NCBI RefSeq assembly: GCF_014699135.1 | Contig: NZ_JACOFT010000005.1 | Span: 291,721 to 355,720, forward strand | DNA: 64,000 nt | Source of the DNA: Cognatundibacterium aquatile | Lineage (GTDB): Bacteria > Pseudomonadota > Gammaproteobacteria > Burkholderiales > Burkholderiaceae_D | Direction of reading: 5' to 3' | Shown here: positions 1-8,229 of the stretch, in pieces | How the letters are laid out: each line of letters opens with the position of its first letter | Position numbering within the stretch: the stretch's first letter is position 1 | Program-made: the position numbers and the translations under genes | The notes under the pieces: generated by a model | Database searches by the model: none | Seen by the model: the letters and a program-made list of their open reading frames with translations, nothing else | What the model was told of the DNA's origin: nothing

Positions 1-998
1 ATCAGCGCAACCCTATCGGTAACGATGTCTACAGCGTCAATCTGAATGGCGAAGGCTTGCAGCGCCTGACCGAAGAATCAGGCACGCACGCGGTTCGCTG
101 GAACAAAACCTTTACTCATTTCCTCGATAGCTGGAGCAGCCTGAAACAAACGCCGAAGCAGGCCTTGTTTAACGATGCTGGAAAACAGCTCAGGCTGATC
201 GATGACGTTGGCATGCCAGAGAAAATGCGTACTCTGCGTCTGGCCAAAGTCAGCCAGCAACAAATCCGCGCACGCGATGGATTTTTACTGGAAAGCCTGT
301 TGTACCTGCCGCCGGATTTCGATCCGGCAAAAAAATATCCGGTATATCAGCATTTGTATGCCGGGCCAATGGCGCCGCAGGTGAATGACCGTTGGTCGAA
401 TGATTTGTACCATCACTTCCTCGCACAACAAGGCTATGTTGTGTGGGTGCTGGATAACCGTAGTGCGAGTAATAAAGGCGTGGCAAGCGCGTGGCCTATC
501 CACAAAAAACTGGGGCAACTCGAATTGCAGGATCAGCTTGATGGTCTGGCGTGGTTGCGTCAGCAAGGCTGGGCAGACATGGACAGAATTGCGCTGAACG
601 GCTGGAGTTACGGCGGCTATTTCACCTCGTATGCGATGACGCACAGCAAAGCCTGGAAGATCGGTTTTGTCGGTGCGCCGGTGACCGACTGGCGTTTGTA
701 TGACAGCGTGTACACCGAGCGTTACATGGGCTTGCCGCAAGAAAATGCGAGTGGTTACGATCAGGGCAGTGTGCTGAAAGCGGCGAAAGATTTGCACGGA
801 GAGATCCTGATCATGCATGGCACGATGGACGACAATGTGCATCCGCAAAATACCGTGATGCTGATCGAGGAGCTGATCAAAGGCGGCAAGGATTACAGTC
901 TGCAACTGTATCCGGGTGCAGGTCACGGCCCGCGCGGTGACTGGACGATCTGGTCTTTGCAAAAAGCGAAATGGGAATTTCTGCAAAAGAAACTGTGA
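1..998 (+). CDS. S9 family prolyl oligopeptidase / dipeptidyl peptidase IV-like serine peptidase (5' truncated by window edge)
   Basis: The reading frame is open from base 3, so the gene begins upstream of the window and only its C-terminal part is seen. The first residues match the end of a DPP IV-type beta-propeller, and the rest is an alpha/beta-hydrolase catalytic domain. The nucleophile sits in GWSYGGY (about 599-619), the acid in the GTMDDNVHP stretch (about 820-846), and the histidine in PGAGHGPRG (about 913-939). Family members cut dipeptides, often after proline, from peptides, usually in the periplasm or outside the cell; the signal peptide would lie outside the window. A strong terminator follows the stop, so the gene is probably the last of its transcript. 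Family assignment is confident; substrate is unknown. Confidence 0.93.
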   Translation, partial: QRNPIGNDVYSVNLNGEGLQRLTEESGTHAVRWNKTFTHFLDSWSSLKQTPKQALFNDAGKQLRLIDDVGMPEKMRTLRLAKVSQQQIRARDGFLLESLLYLPPDFDPAKKYPVYQHLYAGPMAPQVNDRWSNDLYHHFLAQQGYVVWVLDNRSASNKGVASAWPIHKKLGQLELQDQLDGLAWLRQQGWADMDRIALNGWSYGGYFTSYAMTHSKAWKIGFVGAPVTDWRLYDSVYTERYMGLPQENASGYDQGSVLKAAKDLHGEILIMHGTMDDNVHPQNTVMLIEELIKGGKDYSLQLYPGAGHGPRGDWTIWSLQKAKWEFLQKKL

Positions 999-1013
999 GC
1001 CGGAATTGCAATG

Positions 1014-1042
1014 AAAAAAGGACGCTGCGGCGTCCTTTTTTT
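1014..1042. terminator. Rho-independent terminator, probably bidirectional
   Basis: A perfect 6-bp stem, GGACGC at 1020-1025 and GCGTCC at 1030-1035 with a TGCG loop, is flanked by six A on the left and seven T on the right. It lies 15 bases after the S9 peptidase stop codon. Confidence 0.9.
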
Positions 1043-1060
1043 ACGTAGAAATTAAAAAAA

Positions 1061-1138
1061 CAGGGGAGTATCCAGAAAAAAACGCTTAATCCCAGCATAA
1101 AACAAGGGATTTAAATAATACTGGGGGGAGTATATTTA
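1061..1138 (+). repeat. Paired GGAGTAT intergenic repeat, copy A
   Basis: The first GGAGTAT begins at 1065 (inside GGGGAGTAT) and the second at 1127 (inside a G6 run), 62 bp apart. The second site is a near-palindrome, ATACT-G6-AGTAT. An AAGGG box begins 23 bases before the second GGAGTAT. This copy lies between the converging ends of the S9 peptidase and the phytase-like gene, so it is not an obvious promoter element. Related copies are near 4788, 10766 and 15863. Confidence 0.8.
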
Positions 1139-1282
1139 AGCCGTTTTCGACTAGTTTTGACCCCGTTTCGGCCCTGTTTTATCTTTGCTTACATGCTGTT
1201 GCGCTTTGCGGACATCCAGGTGCAACGGTCCGCTGCTGATCTCCTGCTGATCTTAGCCACTGCCATTTTCAGACTTCAACGA

Positions 1283-1310
1283 AATAAAAAAGCCACCACA
1301 CGCAGGTGGC
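1283..1310 (-). terminator. Rho-independent terminator of the phytase-like lipoprotein gene
   Basis: The stem GCCACC (1292-1297) / GGTGGC (1305-1310) has a 7-base loop. Read on the minus strand it is followed by a run of T (the A-rich 1283-1291 on the plus strand). It lies about 85 bases beyond the minus-strand gene's stop. Confidence 0.8.
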
Positions 1311-1359
1311 GGCTCGTCTCAGATCAGGTTCCGCGTGACGCCGTTGTAATGATGCCGAA

Positions 1360-1391
1360 GTCACGTCGCGGTGACGTCACAGCGACGTGAC
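1360..1391. repeat. Perfect 10-bp inverted repeat with a second palindrome in its loop
   Basis: GTCACGTCGC (1360-1369) is repeated inverted as GCGACGTGAC (1382-1391). The 12-base loop itself contains the palindrome GTGACGTCAC (1371-1380). It starts four bases beyond the stop codon of the minus-strand lipoprotein gene and has no T-run of its own. It may protect the mRNA 3' end or be a protein-binding site. Confidence 0.7.
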
Positions 1392-1395
1392 TGCA

Positions 1396-3468
1396 TTACT
1401 GCGCAGGCACGGCGAAGTCGGCCAGTTTCTTGTTGAATTTGAACAGCCACAAGCGATTCGGACGTTCGCTGTCGGCACCACGAGCCACGCGTACCGAATT
1501 ACCGGCAACGCAGCCAGTTGCACCGGCCGTGGTGGTCAGTGCGCCATTCGCATCCACCGTGCATTTTGTGATATCGGCACCTTCTACCGCTTTACCATTC
1601 GCATCGGTAATCAGGGTTTTCAGTCCGAAGTCATCATCATTCACCAATGCCAGCGTGTACTCATCGACCAGAGCCAGACCTTCGGCTTTTTCTGCCAGCC
1701 AGCCTGCGCCATTCAGATCAAACAACACCGTCTTTTTGAGCGTGACTACGTTCGCATAATTCACACCGTTGACCGCTGCCCCTGTCATGCTGCTTTTTTC
1801 GAGGTCGCTGCCCATCGCGGCGATATCGGTTGCATCGCTTGGAATCTGCACCAGCATCAGACGATTGAATACCTTGCCGTCAACGCCAGCACCCTGTTCA
1901 ATCACAATGAATTTGCCACCACCGAGTGCGACCAGATCGCCGAGTTTAGCGCCGCCGGTTTTGCCGGATGCATACATCGTGCTGTCAAGCGGATACGCAT
2001 ACAATTTTGTTTTTTCAGTCGTCGGGTCAAACTCAACCCAGCGGTTAAATTTGGCGTAATCCTTGATGCTTTCATTCGTCGCAGCGCTTGCACCCGGCAC
2101 TTTATATGACGCTTTGCCGTCGTCCAGCGGGCTCTGGATAAAGCCCTGCAATTTTCCTGTGCCTGCATCAAGTGACAGACCTTCCATGCCGCGATTCGCA
2201 CGGCGTTTCAGCAGCACTGCGGGCAGGTCAGCAGCACCGCTGCCTGGCTGATATTTTTTCAGAATGATACCGGTATTCATATCGATCTTCAGGATGAACG
2301 GACCATATTCATCCGATACCCAGAACACGCCGCGTGCCGTATCGAGCACAACGGATTCGGTATCGAGACCGTAATCGCTGAAGGTGGTTTTGCTGGCGGC
2401 ATCGTATTTCATCGCGTCGTTCAGCGGCACCTCGCCGGAGGAGCCGACTTTGCCAGCGGCGATCGATAAGCCTGAAGCATTGATGGTGCTGCTGAATTTA
2501 ATCGGCATTGATGATTTCAATGTCGCGCCGTTTTTACCGACCGAGATCAGACCGATCGATGGTGTGAAACTCGGTGAAGGGAAAAATTTAGCGTCGCTGG
2601 TGCCGCTGGCACCGGCTGTCACGACTGAATTAGGTACTTTCGGGCCGTCGCCGTTCGGGCCACGGTCGGTAATGCCGTAGAACTCCAGAGAACCATCGGC
2701 CGCTTTGCCTTTAAACGTCAGGCCAGAACCATACGATGGCAAAAAGCCTTTCGGGAAGTCGGCTTTCACGGCCGCGTTTGTGCCTTCATACGGAACATAA
2801 AATGCATCTGCCGCCTTGATCTGGTAGCGCGTCACATTCGCCACCACCGTGCCGAGTGCATTGGTTTGCGTGACCGCATCAACGACAGGCTTGTCCATTT
2901 TGGACGCGAGCGTATCTTCAAAATGTTCGCGTACCAATGCGCGACGATCCGCATCCGCGCTGCGGCTCTGATAGGTAGCCGGCAGCTTGCTCAGCAGATT
3001 CGTCATCGCCGTATTGAATGTCGCCGCATTCGCATTGAAATCCAGAGCCTGACCTGCCAGCGCAGTTTTAACGGTAGAAGATAAGCGTATGCCATTCGAA
3101 GGATCATTATCTTCATCCAGCAATTGCAAGGCCATCAGGCGATTGACGACTTTATCGTCGTTGCTGTTGCTCAGATTCGCCAGGCTCAATGGCGTGATCA
3201 CTGCCGCACATGGCGCAGAACCCAGGCTGATGCCGCCGACAGAAAAACTCATGCTGTCACCACTGTTGCAGCTAAAGCCGCCATCGGCTTGCGTTGTACC
3301 TTTTGCTGTGCCGCTGGTGTAATCCAGACCTTCCACCGCTGCATCCAGAAACACGCCCGACTGTGCGACCGGTGCCGGGGTGGATGTCGTGTCGGAGCCA
3401 CCGCAGGCGGCCACCAGAGCGCTTGCCGTCAGCGCGGCCAGCAGCGATACATTTTTGTTGTGATTCAT
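1396..3468 (-). CDS. Lipoprotein with esterase-like activity of phytase domain
   Basis: The product is about 690 residues. It starts with a lipoprotein signal peptide: charged MNHNKN, a hydrophobic run, then VAAC with the lipidated cysteine at residue 22, so it is probably anchored on the outer membrane. The C-terminal two thirds resemble the esterase-like-activity-of-phytase family, with ITDRGPNGDG, DTESVVLD, VFWVSDEYGPFILKID and the glycine/arginine-rich NRGMEGLSLD as landmarks. The N-terminal 200 residues look like a separate linker domain seen in similar lipoproteins. An ATG 14 codons upstream (3510) is in frame, but the start at 3468 has an AGGA-type ribosome site and gives a standard signal peptide. 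The likely role is hydrolysis of phosphoesters or a beta-propeller-like binding role; the substrate is not known. Confidence 0.85.
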   Translation of the reverse strand: MNHNKNVSLLAALTASALVAACGGSDTTSTPAPVAQSGVFLDAAVEGLDYTSGTAKGTTQADGGFSCNSGDSMSFSVGGISLGSAPCAAVITPLSLANLSNSNDDKVVNRLMALQLLDEDNDPSNGIRLSSTVKTALAGQALDFNANAATFNTAMTNLLSKLPATYQSRSADADRRALVREHFEDTLASKMDKPVVDAVTQTNALGTVVANVTRYQIKAADAFYVPYEGTNAAVKADFPKGFLPSYGSGLTFKGKAADGSLEFYGITDRGPNGDGPKVPNSVVTAGASGTSDAKFFPSPSFTPSIGLISVGKNGATLKSSMPIKFSSTINASGLSIAAGKVGSSGEVPLNDAMKYDAASKTTFSDYGLDTESVVLDTARGVFWVSDEYGPFILKIDMNTGIILKKYQPGSGAADLPAVLLKRRANRGMEGLSLDAGTGKLQGFIQSPLDDGKASYKVPGASAATNESIKDYAKFNRWVEFDPTTEKTKLYAYPLDSTMYASGKTGGAKLGDLVALGGGKFIVIEQGAGVDGKVFNRLMLVQIPSDATDIAAMGSDLEKSSMTGAAVNGVNYANVVTLKKTVLFDLNGAGWLAEKAEGLALVDEYTLALVNDDDFGLKTLITDANGKAVEGADITKCTVDANGALTTTAGATGCVAGNSVRVARGADSERPNRLWLFKFNKKLADFAVPAQ

Positions 3469-3764
3469 GTGTTGATCCTGTGCTTGTCGAGGTTGACTGC
3501 TTTGCAGCAATCGCTGTTGTTTGAGGAGGTGCTTGCAAGCACGCCGTTACCGGGTGCAGGGCGATGACTGTGATCGCAAGTAACAAAATGTAGCGACCGG
3601 ATATGACCCTGTGATTACAGCGATGGCAGATAACAACAGCACAGAGAGTTGGAATAACTTATGTGGAAGATGGGAAAGAAGACGCAGCCATATGCGCGAT
3701 CCTGTCTAGCGAGTCAGACATCCGTGGCAAGAGGCGAGCGCAGTCAGGCGCTGCGATTGAGGTT

Positions 3765-4364
3765 CTATTGGCTGTCTTTTAAACCTTGCCAGCGCGGTGT
3801 CAGCTCGTGCGGCAGGGTGAACATATCAAGTACGCGACCAACCGTGTGGTCGACCATTTCCTGTATCGATTGCGGGCGGTGGTAGAAACCGGGGAGAGGG
3901 GGGAAGATGATGCCGCCCATTTCGGTGACGGCGGTCATGTTGCGCAGATGCGCGAGGTTGAACGGGGTTTCCCGCACCATCAATATCAGGCGGCGGCGTT
4001 CTTTCAGCACGACATCGGCCGCGCGCGTGATCAGATTATCTGACATGCCATGCGCCACCGAGGCCAGCGTTTTCATCGAGCACGGTGCAATCACCATACC
4101 GTCTGATTGAAACGAACCGCTGGCGATGCTGGCGCCGACATCACGCACATGATGCACGACATCAGCGAAGGTCTCGACATCCTTACGCTTCATATCGAGT
4201 TCCTGATGTAGATTCAAGACCCCGGCTTCAGAAATCAGCAGATGCGTTTCGACATCCGGGTTTGCCTGTAATACTTGCAGCAAGCGCACGCCATACACTG
4301 AGCCGGTCGCGCCGGTGATGGCGATGATCAGGCGTTGTTTCGGTTGTGCGCTGGTGCTCGTCAT
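3765..4364 (-). CDS. ubiX: Flavin prenyltransferase UbiX
   Basis: At 199 residues it is typical for UbiX, which joins a dimethylallyl group to FMN to make the prenylated flavin needed by the decarboxylase UbiD in ubiquinone synthesis. Family landmarks are the N-terminal flavin-binding IAITGATGSVYGVRLL and the later MVIAPCSMKTLASVAHG and LILMVRETPFNLAHLRNM stretches. It lies 7 bases downstream of the glutaredoxin gene on the same strand and is probably cotranscribed. Other Burkholderiales, as I remember them, carry this pair just after hemA-prfA-prmC; here those genes are more than 12 kb away. Confidence 0.96.
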   Translation of the reverse strand: MTSTSAQPKQRLIIAITGATGSVYGVRLLQVLQANPDVETHLLISEAGVLNLHQELDMKRKDVETFADVVHHVRDVGASIASGSFQSDGMVIAPCSMKTLASVAHGMSDNLITRAADVVLKERRRLILMVRETPFNLAHLRNMTAVTEMGGIIFPPLPGFYHRPQSIQEMVDHTVGRVLDMFTLPHELTPRWQGLKDSQ

Positions 4365-4371
4365 TGATGGC

Positions 4372-4683
4372 TCAGTCTTTCAACAAGGTTTGCAGTTCGC
4401 CGTTTTCAAACATCTCATTCATGATGTCAGAGCCGCCGATGAATTCGCCTTTGATGTACAGCTGCGGTACGGTTGGCCAGTTAGAAAAATCTTTGATGCC
4501 CTGACGTACTTCCGGGTCTTCCAGTACATTGACAGTCACCAGATTCTGTACGCCGCAGGCTTTCAGTACCTGCACCGCGCGACCGGAAAATCCGCATTGC
4601 GGGAATTGGGCAGTCCCTTTCATGAACAACACGACAGGGTTTTGGGTAACGGTTTCTTTGATCCAGCTTTGAACGTCGCTCAT
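4372..4683 (-). CDS. grxD: Monothiol glutaredoxin, Grx4 family
   Basis: The product has 103 residues and the single-cysteine active site CGFS in [17 protein letters not shown], which defines monothiol glutaredoxins. It also has the glutathione-binding [20 protein letters not shown] segment. Such proteins bind a [2Fe-2S] cluster with glutathione and a BolA partner and take part in iron-sulfur trafficking in the cytoplasm. ubiX follows immediately. Upstream lies copy B of the GGAGTAT repeat, about 105 bases before the start codon. Confidence 0.95.
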   Translation of the reverse strand: MSDVQSWIKETVTQNPVVLFMKGTAQFPQCGFSGRAVQVLKACGVQNLVTVNVLEDPEVRQGIKDFSNWPTVPQLYIKGEFIGGSDIMNEMFENGELQTLLKD

Positions 4684-4787
4684 GGCTTTTCCTTGGTTAA
4701 TAATGTGCCGCCATTATAAAGGAAACTCCGGCAGCGCTCCCGCGCGCCAACAGCGTGCTGACAGGCGCTGTTTTGCGCTAGGGGAAT

Positions 4788-4873
4788 AAATATACTCTCC
4801 CGGAGTATATGTTTAACACCCAATGAATATAAGGAGATCAGCATAGTTTTGTAAAAATATGGGGGGAGTATAT
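4788..4873 (+). repeat. Paired GGAGTAT intergenic repeat, copy B
   Basis: GGAGTAT begins at 4802 and again at 4865, 63 bp apart. In this copy the first site is the better palindrome (TATACTC...GAGTATA around 4790-4809). The second is in a G6 run (4861-4866) followed by AGTATAT. The interior is more diverged than in the other copies and lacks the AAGGG box. It lies between the grxD start and the end of the next minus-strand gene. Confidence 0.75.
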
Positions 4874-4957
4874 GATTTTAACCAGGATTGACCTAACTCA
4901 AGGATTTCCAATCCGGCTCGCGCAATACCGACGGAGCGGGGCGCGTTTTCAAAGGCG

Positions 4958-5461
4958 CTACGACCCCGTGCCGACAGAACCAAGGCCTGAGCTGTGCAGT
5001 AATAATACTTTGCCGTTGCGACGAACCAGCGTATCCGTGCTGCGTGATCGGATATGCATCAGCGTTCCAGCAACGTCCAGCGAACTGCTGACATCCACCG
5101 TCGCAGTTTTGCCGTCCGGCGATAGCGAGATGCTGTGTATCGTGTATTGAGAATCCAGTTGCAACATGCCGCCCATTTTCTCGCCGAGCTTTTCCCAGGT
5201 CGCATACAAGTCACGATAGGCGTCGCAGGCTTGCTGCTTGTTTTGGTTCACCGTTTGCGTGTTTCCGGCTGTGCTGACGCTGCCGGTAGAGTGAAAATCC
5301 GGCGCCAGCAGCGCGCATATCGCCTCAGGCTGACGCTGCAGCGTCGCTATTTCAAGATCGCGGTAAAAGCCGTTGACATGTTCGTCCGACAGCTTGCGCC
5401 CGCCGATGAAGTACCACCAGCCGCCAGCCACAATCAGCACAAGGAGTATTACTTTTTTCAT
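4958..5461 (-). CDS. Conserved hypothetical membrane-anchored or secreted protein, NTF2/SnoaL-like
   Basis: The 167-residue product starts MKKVILLVLIVAGGWWYF, an N-terminal membrane segment or signal anchor. After it comes a helix-rich part (HVNGFYRDLEIATLQRQ) with conserved cysteines (ICALLAPDF, QACDAYRDLY), then beta-strands ending in TLVRRNGKVLLLHSSGLG. The pattern of a small helical start and a curved sheet suggests an NTF2/SnoaL-like cone fold, but no catalytic residues can be named. The start codon has a good AAGGAG ribosome site. Its start overlaps by four bases the end of the broken gene upstream (5458-5873), so the two were probably cotranscribed. I do not recognise a function. Confidence 0.7.
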   Translation of the reverse strand: MKKVILLVLIVAGGWWYFIGGRKLSDEHVNGFYRDLEIATLQRQPEAICALLAPDFHSTGSVSTAGNTQTVNQNKQQACDAYRDLYATWEKLGEKMGGMLQLDSQYTIHSISLSPDGKTATVDVSSSLDVAGTLMHIRSRSTDTLVRRNGKVLLLHSSGLGSVGTGS

Positions 5462-5873
5462 TTATGTATGCCAGAACGGATTGCACCTGCAGACTTGATG
5501 TACTCCAGACGTCGGAAGCGCAGTGCCGACCAGTCTTCATCTATGGCGACCTGGCGCACCGTATCGAAACCCTCGCTGCGAATGGCATCCCAGCCCGTGT
5601 CGCGGTTGAACTCGCACTTGTAACGCTTAGACGTGCCCTTCGGATACGCGAACCACAGCACTGCATCGCTTTCCGCCTTGCTTGCCAGAACTTTGGATAA
5701 AGTATCTACCTCGGCTTGTCTGGTGGCGAAGATCAGAGCGAAATGGATTGCCTTCGGTTGCTTCAGGTCACGCCTTCAAGCGCAAGCAACTCAGGCTCGA
5801 AGGATGGCGGCGCATTGACAACAAGAATCTCTTGTTGCTGTTTTAGGTTCAGCTTTTCAAAGATTGACGACAT
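5458..5873 (-). pseudogene. DUF3052-like small protein gene with one frameshift
   Basis: Two reading frames together make one protein of about 138 residues. The first part begins at 5873 (MSSIFEKLNLKQQQEIL...) and ends in LLALEGVT at a TGA at 5763-5765. Moving one frame, the text continues at once as QPKAIHFALIFATRQAEV and then VLWFAYPKGTSKRY, RDTGWDAI and DEDWSALRFRR, to the stop at 5458. These are the landmarks of a widespread small DUF3052-like family whose function I do not know. A single missing base just before the TGA explains the break. The start has GGAAG eight bases upstream. Either the gene is inactivated or the assembly has a one-base error. Confidence 0.8.
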
Positions 5874-6174
5874 AAGTTCACTTCCGGCGCCGCGATTGCC
5901 TCCACCAGTCAATTCGTAAAAATGCTGATTATTGGCGATTCTCTGCCGTACGTAAAGCAAGCGCAAAAACTGATAATGAAGCGGAATAATATCGCTGTGA
6001 TTAGCTGCCGTCCCTTTTTAGCCATTGGCATAAAAATACCATCGTGCCCAGCTAATGTATGGACGCGCATAAAAGCGTTTGCAGTGAGAGTTTATAAATC
6101 TAAAAGGGCGCGTGAACCGCACCCTGAGCCAGGTTGATTTAGCTGCTTCGTGTTAGTCCTGCTCGAACGTGAGG

Positions 6175-7878
6175 TTAGGCATTAGGTAATGGCTCAACTG
6201 GCTCTTTAATAAGATCAATTTCGGCTTGAGTAACGATGTTTGTGCCAGCAATAAAATCGCGAAGAACCTTGAAAATTGGTAGATCTTTAGCTTTGTTATT
6301 TTTGTAGAAAAAATATGCACTCATCGGCTTGCCCAAGTCTGGATCTTGCTGATATCCATTTGCTGACTCAAAATCAAAAACTGAAATCCAGCGATGTTTC
6401 TTATTGGCGGAATCAGATTGAAGTTCATTAGAAATATTCTCGTTGATAGCCCATGCGCTATTTTTTTTGGGGGTGCCGTCTTTTTTTGTAACGTGCTTAG
6501 TACGTTCAGAATCGGCATAAATATAGCGAGTGTCTGCGTCATGGAGAACGCCATAATCAATTGCAAAGTGGTTCAAGATTTTTTGGAAAAAAGGGATGTT
6601 ATTTTTTGAACCTGAATTCAAGATGAAAATATCTAATTCGGGGTGATGTTCCTTCAGATATTCGCGGCACACTATTGCCTCCGTGTCACCTTCGACCACA
6701 AGAACATTGGATGCGTAAAAGGTTTCGCATACGTGCGGGTTATATCTGTTGACCATTTGAATAAAATCCTTGAACTCGTCGCTCTGAAACAGGGTGTGGC
6801 CAACTTGATGCGTAGATGTTTCTTCGTTTTCAAGTTTAACGATTCGAACTAAAGATGAATGGGGTCTAGAAATATCAATCATCTGAGCACTATGAGTTGC
6901 ACAAAGAACTTGGAAAGGACTGTTCTCTGCGAGGGCATATAGTTGGTCTCGGAGCATGCGTTCGGAATTCGGATGCAGAAAAAGTTCGGGCTCTTCGAAA
7001 AGAATAAGATATTGTTTTCTATTACCTTCGCTAGCATTTTTTAGGAAGGCAATAAAATTAAAAAGCGCCTGTCTTATTACACCATGACCGTGTTGTGTAA
7101 ATAATTCTTTTCTATCGATTCCGGATTTAATGACATCAACTGAGTGATTAGACTTTATGGCCTTTTCTAGATCAATACCATCTACATTTTTGACTGATAT
7201 TTTGAGTTCTAGATGTGGAAATACTCGCTGGAATCCCTTGTTGATATTTTCATTGTATGTGTTCACAGCTTCAGTTGATGTGATAAGACCTTGAAGGGTC
7301 TTTAGCGCGTCAGCAGCAGCATCGTATTCTGCCTTGTGGGAGGCGTTCAATTTTTTGATGAACTCCTTCTCCATAATGTCATTGATTTTCTTCTCAAGCG
7401 ATTCAACGGTTTCGATTGCACTAATTTTGATTGGTTCAGGGGCATACTTTTTGAATATGGCATCAAACCCTCCAAAGCCATTTAGAACCCAATTGCCATC
7501 TGCATCCTTGGTAGATTTCTGAAACTCTGATTCAGCTTTTGAGCATTCTTTCTTAATCGTAACAAGCCCGTTCGACTTCTGAATCCATTTGGTAGTCCAA
7601 TCAGGCTCTTTTGAGAGTTCTTTGTCGATTTTATCTGATTCCTCAATCTCAAAATCACCTTCAAAACTAATCGTATTGTCTTCGGCGTATTTAAAGAAGT
7701 CAGTCAATTCGGCTTTTTGTTTGACATTAACGAAATATTCGTAAGCATCCAAAAATGATGATTTTCCGACGTTGTTTTGGCCAATTAAAAAAATAATATT
7801 CGATTCGGAAAATCGAATCACATTCTTATTTCCACCCAAGCCTCTAAAGTTGGTGATTCTCAGTTCGACAAGCTTCAA
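6175..7878 (-). CDS. OLD-family ATP-dependent endonuclease (AAA ATPase plus TOPRIM)
   Basis: The 567-residue protein begins with MKLVELRITNFRGLGG and the Walker A loop GQNNVGKSSFLDAY (about residues 33-46), typical of OLD/RecF-like ATPases. The ABC-type D-loop region is ILFEEPELFLHPNSERML. The C-terminal TOPRIM domain carries the acidic motifs VLVVEGDTEAIV and GVLHDADTRY, expected to bind metal and cut DNA. OLD proteins act in phage exclusion or DNA repair. No UvrD-like partner (as in Gabija) or reverse transcriptase is adjacent, so it looks like a solitary class 1 OLD. The gene is clearly more AT-rich than its neighbours and lies among accessory genes, suggesting horizontal transfer. No operon partners are seen. 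Confidence 0.9.
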   Translation of the reverse strand: MKLVELRITNFRGLGGNKNVIRFSESNIIFLIGQNNVGKSSFLDAYEYFVNVKQKAELTDFFKYAEDNTISFEGDFEIEESDKIDKELSKEPDWTTKWIQKSNGLVTIKKECSKAESEFQKSTKDADGNWVLNGFGGFDAIFKKYAPEPIKISAIETVESLEKKINDIMEKEFIKKLNASHKAEYDAAADALKTLQGLITSTEAVNTYNENINKGFQRVFPHLELKISVKNVDGIDLEKAIKSNHSVDVIKSGIDRKELFTQHGHGVIRQALFNFIAFLKNASEGNRKQYLILFEEPELFLHPNSERMLRDQLYALAENSPFQVLCATHSAQMIDISRPHSSLVRIVKLENEETSTHQVGHTLFQSDEFKDFIQMVNRYNPHVCETFYASNVLVVEGDTEAIVCREYLKEHHPELDIFILNSGSKNNIPFFQKILNHFAIDYGVLHDADTRYIYADSERTKHVTKKDGTPKKNSAWAINENISNELQSDSANKKHRWISVFDFESANGYQQDPDLGKPMSAYFFYKNNKAKDLPIFKVLRDFIAGTNIVTQAEIDLIKEPVEPLPNA

Positions 7879-8172
7879 TTGATGTCCTTTCGTTTGAGTA
7901 ATAGTGCGAGGATAGAATGCTGAACTTTATTTATTTTTGACAAAATCAAAGCTTAACTTGGAATGTGAAAAAAAGACAATTTTCTTCAAACGCCTTGTTG
8001 TCCTTTTTATGATGAACATACTGTCTGTTTATCTAAACGGAGAAAAATCTCACGTCTTCAATATCGCCAAAACCGTATTAAATGGATCGGGCACTGGAAC
8101 GCTTACGATATATAAGTACAAGCAGCCAAGATTCAGGGTGCCGCAATCAGATACAGGATGCCGCACAAAAAA
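7879..8172. other. AT-rich intergenic region upstream of the OLD nuclease gene
   Basis: No credible gene is seen. The sequence is AT-rich like the nuclease gene and probably holds its promoter. A short direct repeat, CAGGRTGCCGCA, occurs twice near 8135 and 8154 just before the tex terminator. Open frames here lack ribosome sites and family features. Confidence 0.5.
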
Positions 8173-8196
8173 ACACCCCGGTAAAAACCGGGGTGT
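8166..8196 (-). terminator. Rho-independent terminator of tex
   Basis: A 9-bp perfect stem, ACACCCCGG (8173-8181) / CCGGGGTGT (8188-8196), is followed on the minus strand by seven T. It lies about 33 bases after the tex stop codon. Confidence 0.9.
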
Positions 8197-8229
8197 GCTC
8201 ATGGCAATCTTGTGATCGCAGTCGTAATT

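Noticed and set aside
285..986. Long open frame of 233 codons on the minus strand opposite the S9 peptidase
   Set aside because: It is a shadow of the real gene: arginine- and histidine-rich, without a ribosome site or family features.
1387..2109. Plus-strand open frame of 240 codons opposite the phytase-like gene
   Set aside because: Composition is that of an antisense shadow; the minus-strand gene has signal peptide and domain motifs.
5443..5449. Extra GGAGTAT box
   Set aside because: It is the ribosome site and spacer of the gene at 4958-5461 and has no partner box at 62-63 bp.
5922..6137. Small plus-strand open frame between the broken gene and the OLD nuclease
   Set aside because: No ribosome site and no recognisable protein features; treated as non-coding.
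7937..8215. Open frame upstream of the OLD nuclease
   Set aside because: Low-complexity, runs into the tex terminator, no ribosome site.
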